A stretch of 9,498 nucleotides of DNA, taken from NCBI GenBank assembly GCA_003641345.1, contig QNAD01000051.1:1-9498 (forward strand), in the 5' to 3' direction. This DNA is from Candidatus Zixiibacteriota bacterium. Its GTDB lineage: Bacteria > Zixibacteria > MSB-5A5 > GN15 > FEB-12. Numbering within the stretch: position 1 is the stretch's first letter; every line of letters begins with the position of its first letter. Below the pieces are notes generated by a model. That model was not told the DNA's origin. It made no database searches and worked only from the letters and a program-made list of their open reading frames with translations. The translations under genes and the position numbers were made by a program. Of the stretch, positions 1 through 5,936 are shown piece after piece.

Positions 1-323
1 TAACTGAGAGTTGTCTTTCGTATGACTTCCTTACAGTGTTTCATTCAACTAACTATTTCTACCAGACATAGTTATAGACTGGTTTCTTTTTACGAAGCTG
101 TCAAACTACTATAAGGTATCCCTCTTGTCAAGAGTTACACTGCTATTTTTGTCCCTGATATAACAAGGATTTTAGTTATTTTTGACATTTTTCGTTTCTA
201 ATTAGACGTTTATGTCTCGAAGTTATAAAAAATGAATAAAAATAATTAAAAAAAAATTAAAGAAAGGCTTGAAAAAAATATTAATTAATAGACATTAATA
301 AGTCTGATTTGGAGAATCACATT
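1..323. other. Stretch without a recognisable gene
   Basis: I see no convincing gene here on either strand. A 30-codon frame at 22-114 has no good ribosome-binding site and resembles nothing I know. There is a small perfect hairpin CTCTT-gtc-AAGAG at about 125-137, followed by mixed sequence with a short T run. It could be the remnant of a terminator for a gene left of the window, but it is weak. Bases about 225-300 are extremely A-rich with several A5-A9 tracts, the kind of sequence that tends to be intrinsically curved or to act as an upstream promoter element. A TTGAAA at 269-274 could be a -35 for the small ORF at 324, but no good -10 lies at the right distance. Confidence 0.5.
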
Positions 324-458
324 ATGGAAATTAGAAAAACTTTCCCTTTCGTGAGGAAACTGTTTCTATTAAATAGAATAACTAAAACAATTAACCGAGC
401 AACAAAGCCTGACGTATTGTCGCAAGGCTTTGTGACTCATGCTCTTAGGATTATATGA
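324..458 (+). CDS. Possible small basic protein, 44 residues
   Basis: The frame runs from ATG 324 to TGA 456-458 and is preceded by GGAG at 311-314, nine bases before the ATG, one of the better Shine-Dalgarno matches in the window. The predicted product begins MEIRKTFPFVRKLF and carries nine Lys/Arg, with only two acidic residues, so it would be strongly basic; there is no signal peptide or obvious membrane helix. I do not recognise it. It stops seven bases before the sigma-54 promoter of the exporter gene, which is what one expects of a complete upstream gene. Against it: it is short, no clear promoter is seen, and its 3' third contains an inverted repeat (397-444) that could have another job. 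Function unknown. Confidence 0.35.
   Translation: MEIRKTFPFVRKLFLLNRITKTINRATKPDVLSQGFVTHALRII
397..444. repeat. Compound inverted repeat upstream of sigma-54 promoter
   Basis: A perfect 9-bp inverted repeat ACAAAGCCT (402-410) / AGGCTTTGT (425-433) is extended outward by GAGCA (397-401) / TGCTC (440-444) and inward by GAC (411-413) / GTC (419-421). Its centre lies about 75 bases before the transcription start predicted from the -24/-12 promoter at 465-482, within the range where sigma-54 enhancer-binding proteins sit. No T run follows, so it is not an ordinary terminator. It overlaps the 3' end of the possible small ORF at 324-458. The repeat is directly visible; an enhancer role is inference. 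Confidence 0.5.
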
Positions 459-464
459 AAAATT

Positions 465-482
465 TTGGCACTTTCTTTGCTT
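465..482 (+). promoter_or_regulatory. Sigma-54 (-24/-12) promoter of the SLBB exporter gene
   Basis: TTGGCACTTTCTTTGCTT matches the RpoN consensus TGGCAC-N5-TTGCW, with the invariant GG (467-468) and GC (479-480) exactly 12 bp apart. Transcription would start near 492, leaving a leader of about 60 bases before ATG 551. The element lies inside the N-terminal extension that a naive longest frame (from 455) would give the exporter, which argues strongly for the start at 551. Use of this promoter requires RpoN and an ATP-driven enhancer-binding protein, neither encoded in the window. Confidence 0.8.
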
Positions 483-486
483 TTAA

Positions 487-537
487 CTGGCAATGTGATA
501 TGAACGGAACGGCTATTGGAAGGAACTGTTTTGCCAG
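487..537. repeat. Inverted repeat flanking the exporter leader
   Basis: CTGGCAA (487-493) and TTGCCAG (531-537) are perfect 7-bp complements separated by 37 bases. An inner weaker pairing AACGG (508-512) / CTGTT (526-530) is possible. The 3' arm ends at the first base of the ribosome-binding site GGGAAGG (537-543), so in an RNA starting upstream of about 487 the structure could affect translation of the exporter. The predicted sigma-54 start near 492 removes most of the 5' arm, so a DNA-level role or chance is equally possible. Confidence 0.3.
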
Positions 538-550
538 GGAAGGTAACATA

Positions 551-2965
551 ATGTTCAAAAGACTTTTAATTCTGATACTTCTTGTCATCATTTTAGTTTC
601 ACTAAATTGGTTCAAGGTAGTTGTTGCTCAGGATTTGTCGAGCATGTCTGAAAAAGAAAAGAAAAGCCTCTTAGAAAAATATAAAAGAGAATTTGAGGTT
701 AATTCAACAGACAGTCTGAAAAATAATAGCAATTACTACAAGAGCCCTGAGATTTATGACACCCTAACTGATGAAGAAAAAATCAACCTATTGGACAATA
801 ATCTGCTTGATGATTCTTTAAAAGCTAAAATGCCTCTTAAATATCAAATTTTAAATGACTCAATAGACTCAACTAATGTACTTGATAAAGAAAAAGAGAG
901 CGTTGGTTTAACTCCTTTTGAAGAACTTAAACCATTCGGAATGGAGTTTTTTGAAGTTGAGCAGAAAAACGAAAAACCAATCGAATTAGCGTCAGCCTCA
1001 GATTATATTTTAGGTCCGGGTGATAATGTCATTATCTATTTGTGGGGCAGGGTAGATAAAGAACTTAACCTTACCGTTGACCGCGAAGGAAAAATATTTA
1101 TTCAAAAAATTGGTGAAGTAGTTGCATGGGGTTTGACCATGGAACAATTCACTCAAAAAGTCAAAAAGAAATTATCTCAATCTTATTCTGATTTTCAGAT
1201 TACTGTTTCTTTAGGAAAAATAAGATCAATAAGAATTTTTGTCAGTGGTGAAGTTAAGAAACCAGGGGCTTATACTGTAAGTTCACTCACTTCAGTTCTT
1301 AATGCTCTTTATCATGCAGAAGGTATAAATGAAAGAGGCTCGCTCAGAAATATAAAATTAATGCGTAACGGTAAAACCAAAGCCGTTATTGATCTCTATG
1401 ATTTTATGCTCAAAGGAGACAACACAAATAATATCAGACTGGAATCAAATGATGTTGTTTTTGTGCCCGTTGCCAAATTAAGAGTAGCAATTCGAGGTGA
1501 AATAAATAGAGAAGCAATATATGAATTGAAAAAGAATGAAACCGCTTTAAATCTTTTGGAGCTTGCCGGCAATGCCAAACCTACTGCCCATCTCGACCAT
1601 ATTTTACTTGAAAGAGTCGTTGATAGAACAAATTGGGTAGTTATCGATTTAAATCTTAATTCTGAAAGTGAGATTCCCGTTAACAATGAAATCTTACAGG
1701 ATGGAGATAGATTAACCATTAATGGAATTTTTGATTTACCAAAAAATAAAATTTCAATTTTTGGTAAAGTTGAACATCCCGGATATTATGAAAGAAAAGA
1801 CTCAACTCGACTTGCTGATTTATTAAGACAGGCTAAATTACAGCCATACGATGTCTATATGAAACGGGCCAATATTTTCAGAAGATATACAGACTGGCGG
1901 ACTGAAGTCATTGCCGTTAATATTAATGAAGCTTTAAAAGGAAATCCAGACCATAATCTTCTTCTTAAAGACCAGGATTCAGTATATGTTAATTCTATTG
2001 ATGAAGTTCTTTGGGATCGCTGGGTATATGTTGATGGGTCAGTAAAAAATCCAGGTGAATATAAATTATATGAAAATATGACGGTTAATGATTTAATATT
2101 TTTGGCTGGTTCTTACAATAGAGAAGCATCACGCCATCAGGCAGAAGTTGCCAGATTAGATTCGTTGGGTAATGTATCATTAATTTATGTCTCTTTGACT
2201 AATAACCAGGCATCACAAACCCTTTTACATGATGGCGATCATCTTTATATTCGTCAGATTCCCGAATGGCAATCCAGCCCAGTTGTTAGTATAGAAGGGA
2301 AAGTCAAATACCCGGGTGAATATATGTTGACCAGCCGTGAAGAAACCTTGTATCAGCTATTAGAAAGAGCTGGCGGTTTCACCCAGAATGCGTTTCCGAC
2401 CGGTCTCGTCTTGGAAAGAGAATCAATAGGAGATAATCTTGAACGAAACAAAATAAGAGGTTTAGTTAATAATTCACAACCTTTGACGACTGATTCTCTA
2501 GGGAATACTGTGAAACAAAATTTATTTGAATATGATCCATCTTCATTAAACAGAATCATTATCGACATAAATCGTTTGATATCTTCCAAAGGAAAACAAG
2601 GAGACATTGTCTTAGAGCCGAACGACAGGTTATATATTCCATCAATTCCATCAGGTATAGCTGTGATGGGTGCAGTTGGTTCCAATGGTACTATAAAATT
2701 CACTCCCGGTTTAAAAGCAAAAGATTATATCAAAAGAGCGGGAAATTTCACTAAACGATCTGATAAAGAAGAAACAAAACTTATTAGAGCTAACGGTGAA
2801 ATTTTATCAGGAGGAAAAGCACTGGGACAAAAAGTCAAATTGGGTGATATTATTTTCGTCCCATCGAAAATCAAAAAGGAAAGATATTTCTTGAAAACTC
2901 TTACTGAAGTCTTAGCTGCTACTACAAGTTTATTAACAACTGTGTATATTGTAAGTAAATTATAA
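551..2965 (+). CDS. Outer-membrane polysaccharide export protein, multi-SLBB (Wza/OPX family)
   Basis: Predicted polysaccharide export channel component of 804 residues. The start at ATG 551 is chosen because GGGAAGG (537-543) precedes it, a signal peptide follows directly (hydrophobic residues 5-26, ending VVVAQ), and a sigma-54 promoter lies inside the longer frame from 455. There is no lipobox cysteine. After a charged linker (about 28-145), the Poly_export domain starts near LGPGDNVI (residue 154). Six SLBB-type repeats follow, starting near residues 227, 310, 398, 489, 578 and 702; four carry the typical G-x-V-x-x-PG-x-Y signature (for example GEVKKPGAY, GKVEHPGYY, GSVKNPGEY, GKVKYPGEY). 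The last 20 or so residues are hydrophobic and could form a membrane helix. The gene stands alone between its own promoter and a strong terminator. The family role is well established; the polymer exported is unknown. This is longer than classical Wza (about 380 residues) but typical of multi-SLBB exporters. Confidence 0.9.
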   Translation: MFKRLLILILLVIILVSLNWFKVVVAQDLSSMSEKEKKSLLEKYKREFEVNSTDSLKNNSNYYKSPEIYDTLTDEEKINLLDNNLLDDSLKAKMPLKYQILNDSIDSTNVLDKEKESVGLTPFEELKPFGMEFFEVEQKNEKPIELASASDYILGPGDNVIIYLWGRVDKELNLTVDREGKIFIQKIGEVVAWGLTMEQFTQKVKKKLSQSYSDFQITVSLGKIRSIRIFVSGEVKKPGAYTVSSLTSVLNALYHAEGINERGSLRNIKLMRNGKTKAVIDLYDFMLKGDNTNNIRLESNDVVFVPVAKLRVAIRGEINREAIYELKKNETALNLLELAGNAKPTAHLDHILLERVVDRTNWVVIDLNLNSESEIPVNNEILQDGDRLTINGIFDLPKNKISIFGKVEHPGYYERKDSTRLADLLRQAKLQPYDVYMKRANIFRRYTDWRTEVIAVNINEALKGNPDHNLLLKDQDSVYVNSIDEVLWDRWVYVDGSVKNPGEYKLYENMTVNDLIFLAGSYNREASRHQAEVARLDSLGNVSLIYVSLTNNQASQTLLHDGDHLYIRQIPEWQSSPVVSIEGKVKYPGEYMLTSREETLYQLLERAGGFTQNAFPTGLVLERESIGDNLERNKIRGLVNNSQPLTTDSLGNTVKQNLFEYDPSSLNRIIIDINRLISSKGKQGDIVLEPNDRLYIPSIPSGIAVMGAVGSNGTIKFTPGLKAKDYIKRAGNFTKRSDKEETKLIRANGEILSGGKALGQKVKLGDIIFVPSKIKKERYFLKTLTEVLAATTSLLTTVYIVSKL

Positions 2966-3000
2966 ATTTTCGTTCCACAATTAGGTTACCTTCCTAATAT

Positions 3001-3039
3001 TCGTCGGAGAGCTTCACTTCTCTTCGGCGATTTTTTTTT
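3001..3039 (+). terminator. Rho-independent terminator after the exporter gene
   Basis: An 11-bp stem TCGTCGGAGAG (3001-3011) / CTCTTCGGCGA (3020-3030), with two G-T pairs and an 8-base loop, is followed directly by nine T residues (3031-3039). It starts 35 bases after the exporter stop codon and isolates that gene from the next unit. No T run exists for the opposite strand, so it works in one direction. A minor stem TTAGG/CCTAA (2981-2997) lies just before it. Confidence 0.93.
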
Positions 3040-3162
3040 GGAAATTATTTCTGGTTTAAAAGAAAGAAATTCACATAAAATCACATTTTTTTATTTAACT
3101 ACTCGTATCACATCATAACGCATTAAAATACAATAGCTTATCAAAGGCAGTTGCTTGTCCAT

Positions 3163-3180
3163 TTGGCATTGTTCTTGCAT
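3163..3180 (+). promoter_or_regulatory. Sigma-54 (-24/-12) promoter of the aminotransferase-like gene
   Basis: TTGGCATTGTTCTTGCAT matches TGGCAC-N5-TTGCA with one mismatch. The invariant GG (3165-3166) and GC (3177-3178) are 12 bp apart, the exact required spacing. Transcription would start near 3190, about 30 bases before ATG 3222. It is the second such promoter in the window. I could not find a repeat upstream of it that clearly matches the one at 397-444. Confidence 0.75.
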
Positions 3181-3221
3181 TAATATTAGTTGTAAAAAAT
3201 TGACAAAAAAAGGTAAATAAT

Positions 3222-4289
3222 ATGTTACAAAAAGTTATAACAAAGCAACATGAAGATATTGTTTCATTAGTTGCTGCTCATACTCAGGTAAGCAAAAAAA
3301 ATATTTTTACATTCTTAGATTTCACATCATTTTTGTCGGAATTATTGAAATTATCGGCTAATTGGTCACATTTGATATCAATTGGTGCTGTGATTCCGGA
3401 AGTGGCAATAGCGGCTGATAGAGCAAATTTGGAAACAAAAGAATTATTGGGTAAAACGCCTTTTTCAAATAAAATTGATCAATTTCTCATTCAATTAGAA
3501 AATATTAATCAACCAATATATTTATCGAATCCAAACAGAATCACAGGCGGAAATTTCTCTCTTAAAGATATCAATAAAATTATGAATAGCTTTCCTGACA
3601 GTTTAATTATCATTGACGAATATTATTTTGACTTTTTTGGGATTACAGCAAATTCATTAGCCAAAGAAAATAATAATGTTGTTGTATTAAGATCATTCAC
3701 GTCAGCGTTTGGTATTGGGTCGTGTGATACAGGCTATGCTATAGCTTCTAAAAAATTAATAGAACAAATTGAATATCTTGTTGGCCAAAAAACTATTTCG
3801 GCTACAATCAGAAAATCTATTTTAGCCACTATTTTTAATGATGAAGCTTCGCGTCTGTATCTCAAAGAAATTAACAACGAATCGTTGAGGGTTGCAACTC
3901 TGCTTAACAAATTAGGAGTACAAAGTCGTATTGTTGCCGGTGATTTTCTTTTAATAAGGGTAAAAGATCCTGTTAGTTTTGGAAATTTTCTGATAAAATA
4001 TAAAATTGATATTGAAAACCTTGATGGATATCCTCAAATGAAAAAATATATGAAATATCGCATTCAATCCAGACTCTCTAATGATAAATTCCTTGATGTA
4101 CTCAACAGAATGCCATCCCATTTTTATACGATGTCAAAGAAAGGCCTATCTGCTTTTAGCATAAGGCGTTCCGGAGAAAATATTATTAAATCTGAAAGTC
4201 ACCTTGGTACCAATAAGACAGATTTTCAGAACAATAATCGAATTGATGCCAATAAAATGAATTCTAATAAAAAAGTATTCTTAAAATAA
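3222..4289 (+). CDS. HisC-like aminotransferase-fold protein lacking the PLP lysine (probable pseudoenzyme)
   Basis: A 355-residue protein related to histidinol-phosphate aminotransferases (fold-type I, class I/II). Recognisable landmarks are NPNRITGG (103-110, family NPNNPTG), IIDEYYFDF (about 131-139, family VDEAY) and LRSFTSAFGIGSCDTGYAI (156-174, family RTFSKAFGLAGLRLGYAI). The lysine that forms the Schiff base with PLP is Ser161 (TCA, 3702-3704). The arginine eight residues on is Asp169, and the Asn before PTG is Arg106. Asp132 and Tyr135, equivalents of E. coli HisC Asp184 and Tyr187, remain. The N terminus is about 40-50 residues shorter than HisC, and the usual GNGSDE loop is replaced by LDFTS. 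After the domain ends (about residue 298) there is a Ser/Asn/Lys-rich tail of about 55 residues. The frame is intact across all changes, so it is not a simple frameshift. AAGG at 3210-3213 serves ATG 3222. Catalysis by the usual PLP chemistry looks impossible; a binding, scaffolding or regulatory role in polysaccharide production is inference. Confidence 0.75.
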   Translation: MLQKVITKQHEDIVSLVAAHTQVSKKNIFTFLDFTSFLSELLKLSANWSHLISIGAVIPEVAIAADRANLETKELLGKTPFSNKIDQFLIQLENINQPIYLSNPNRITGGNFSLKDINKIMNSFPDSLIIIDEYYFDFFGITANSLAKENNNVVVLRSFTSAFGIGSCDTGYAIASKKLIEQIEYLVGQKTISATIRKSILATIFNDEASRLYLKEINNESLRVATLLNKLGVQSRIVAGDFLLIRVKDPVSFGNFLIKYKIDIENLDGYPQMKKYMKYRIQSRLSNDKFLDVLNRMPSHFYTMSKKGLSAFSIRRSGENIIKSESHLGTNKTDFQNNNRIDANKMNSNKKVFLK

Positions 4290-4359
4290 TATCTACCAAA
4301 ATGTTATATGGAGGACTTTTAGGTCTATTAAATGTAAAATAAACTTTTTTCTTAATGAT

Positions 4360-4384
4360 AAACATGAAATTTCTATTCATGTTT
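4360..4384. repeat. Perfect 9-bp inverted repeat abutting a -35 element
   Basis: AAACATGAA (4360-4368) and TTCATGTTT (4376-4384) are perfect complements around a 7-base centre. The right arm ends one base before the TTGACA at 4386. The stem is A/T-rich and the sequence after it is not a T run, so a terminator for the preceding gene is unlikely. The placement suits a dimeric regulator acting on the promoter of the glycosylphosphotransferase gene. The repeat is visible; the regulator is inferred. Confidence 0.5.
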
Positions 4385-4385
4385 G

Positions 4386-4414
4386 TTGACAATCATTAAA
4401 TATTATATATTAAT
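4386..4414 (+). promoter_or_regulatory. Candidate sigma-70 type promoter for the glycosylphosphotransferase-Wzi unit
   Basis: A perfect TTGACA (4386-4391) is followed after 16 bases by TATTAA (4408-4413) or after 17 bases by ATTAAT (4409-4414), each four of six matches to TATAAT. The -35 is excellent and the -10 is only fair, as expected of a promoter helped by an activator. It would give a leader of about 40 bases before ATG 4461. Confidence 0.5.
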
Positions 4415-4433
4415 TATTTAAATATTAAATAAT
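4413..4433. repeat. A/T-only palindrome between promoter and start codon
   Basis: ATTATTTAA (4413-4421) and TTAAATAAT (4425-4433) form a perfect 9-bp inverted repeat with a 3-base centre. It lies directly after the -10 region, where a bound protein would block transcription of the gene at 4461. All pairs are A-T and the surrounding DNA is very A/T-rich, so chance is a real alternative. Confidence 0.35.
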
Positions 4434-4460
4434 CAGGAAAATGTTTAAAAAATAGGGGCA

Positions 4461-5861
4461 ATGAATAAACTAACTAAAAAAATTTTATTATTGTTCTCCG
4501 GTTCCTCTGGCTCATTTATCATATCTTTGATAATTCTCTATTGTTCTGTAGCTGTTACCGGTAAACTGGATTCACATATTTATGAAATGCTCATAGCTTT
4601 ATTTATTATTAGAGCTGGTTTTGCAATTTATAGCCCGCCTCGCCCTGTTTTTAAGACTCTGGTAAATCGTCAGAAAATTAAAAATGTAATAATTAATGAG
4701 ACATTAATCAGTCTTCTCTTTTTATCGGCTTGTTATCTTATGCAATGGCCAGTTTCACGGTTTAGTATTGGCTTGTTTGTTTTGTGTAATTTCCTGTTAC
4801 AATTTTCACTTTCTCAGTTGAATAATTTTGTTATAAAATTATTGGCAAAAACCCAAACTCCCGAAAATCACGTTTATTCAAAGCAAGTTATTATTGTTGG
4901 CACCGGAAAAAAAGCTAAAGAAATTGCATCCTTGATTTTGGATTCTCCTGAACTTGATTCTCTTTTAATTGGATTTTTGGATTATCAAAAAAAGGGATTG
5001 TGGCGTTTCAGGGATATACCATTAATAGGGCATCCTGATGAATTTGAAAAAATTGCATCTCAATGCCATATCAATTCTTTGATAATTGCTACCGATCCAG
5101 ATGAATTACATAAGACACAGCGATTGTTTGAAGTTTCTGAAAAAATGGGGGTCCCTCTTTGTTTGATGCCTGACTTTTTCGAATCTAAAATTACCAAGCC
5201 AAATCAAGCACAATTGAATGGTTTTCCGGCTATTGTTTACTCGGCTGTTCCTCAAGTAAAACTACCTCTTCTTATTAAGACCGTAATCGATAAAATCGGA
5301 GCATTGATAGGTATATTGATTACATCTCCAATTATAATATTCAGTGCTATTGCTATTAAGTTTAACAGCAAAGGTCCTGTTTTATTCAAACAGGTTAGGA
5401 CCGGATTAAACGGACAAAGATTTGAATTTTATAAATTCAGAACGATGTGTAACGATGCCGAACAAAAGAAAACTCAATTAACGCAACTTAATGAAATGTC
5501 TGGTCCGGTTTTCAAAATTAAAGATGACCCAAGGGTGACTTCGGTTGGTCGCGTTTTAAGAAAATATTCAATTGATGAACTTCCCCAGTTTTTTAATATT
5601 CTTAGAGGAGATATGTCATTGGTTGGTCCAAGACCGCCGTTGCCTTCGGAAGTTATTCATTATGAACCGTGGCAACATCGAAAATTATCCGTCAAACCGG
5701 GGATAACTTGCATCTGGCAGGTAAATGGTCGTAATGCTATTGATTTTGAAGATTGGATGCGATTAGATTTGCAATACATTGATAACTGGTCACTCTGGCT
5801 TGATACTAAATTGATTCTTCAAACTATTCCGGCTGTAATGAAAAGCCGAGGGGCATCATAA
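4461..5861 (+). CDS. Exopolysaccharide initiating polyprenyl-phosphate glycosylphosphotransferase
   Basis: A 466-residue inner-membrane enzyme of the WbaP/WcaJ type (large monotopic phosphoglycosyltransferase). It transfers a sugar-1-phosphate from a nucleotide sugar to undecaprenyl phosphate, the first step of repeat-unit assembly. About four hydrophobic segments fill residues 8-121. A Rossmann-like domain (CoA_binding_3 type) starts at VIIVGTGKKAKEIA (about 143) and runs to about 250. A membrane hairpin lies at about 268-295. The catalytic bacterial sugar transferase domain follows, with FKQVRTG, FYKFRTM and the catalytic Asp-Glu dyad D372-E373 in SIDELPQFFNILRGD, then MSLVGPRPPLP and KPGITCIWQVNGRN. 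The length is normal for the family. ATG 4461 is the only Met near the N terminus; the G-rich AGGGG (4454-4458) sits only two bases before it, unusually close, so translation initiation may be modest. The Wzi-like gene follows 75 bases later, probably as an operon. The sugar cannot be told from sequence. Confidence 0.92.
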   Translation: MNKLTKKILLLFSGSSGSFIISLIILYCSVAVTGKLDSHIYEMLIALFIIRAGFAIYSPPRPVFKTLVNRQKIKNVIINETLISLLFLSACYLMQWPVSRFSIGLFVLCNFLLQFSLSQLNNFVIKLLAKTQTPENHVYSKQVIIVGTGKKAKEIASLILDSPELDSLLIGFLDYQKKGLWRFRDIPLIGHPDEFEKIASQCHINSLIIATDPDELHKTQRLFEVSEKMGVPLCLMPDFFESKITKPNQAQLNGFPAIVYSAVPQVKLPLLIKTVIDKIGALIGILITSPIIIFSAIAIKFNSKGPVLFKQVRTGLNGQRFEFYKFRTMCNDAEQKKTQLTQLNEMSGPVFKIKDDPRVTSVGRVLRKYSIDELPQFFNILRGDMSLVGPRPPLPSEVIHYEPWQHRKLSVKPGITCIWQVNGRNAIDFEDWMRLDLQYIDNWSLWLDTKLILQTIPAVMKSRGAS

Positions 5862-5936
5862 ATTATCTCTTTATTGTTTGATTCCTGTTTAAAACTCTAT
5901 TATAAATATATCAATATTTTAAAAGTGGATAAATGT

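Noticed and set aside
333..444. Riboswitch (for example cyclic di-GMP class) before the exporter
   Set aside because: Hairpins exist (333-367 and 397-444), but the conserved core of the cyclic di-GMP-I aptamer is not visible, and the sigma-54 start near 492 would leave these sequences out of the exporter mRNA.
455..550. N-terminal extension of the SLBB exporter starting at ATG 455
   Set aside because: It contains the sigma-54 promoter, lacks a ribosome-binding site, and would bury the clear signal peptide that begins at ATG 551.
1396..1719. Open frame on the - strand inside the exporter gene
   Set aside because: It lies wholly within a well-supported + strand gene, resembles no family, and is a shadow of its codon usage.
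2353..2703. Second - strand open frame inside the exporter gene
   Set aside because: Same reasons: fully antisense to conserved SLBB-encoding sequence and without family-like features.
4301..4342. 13-codon frame after the aminotransferase-like gene
   Set aside because: It is too short, lacks a ribosome-binding site and has no neighbour suggesting a leader peptide.
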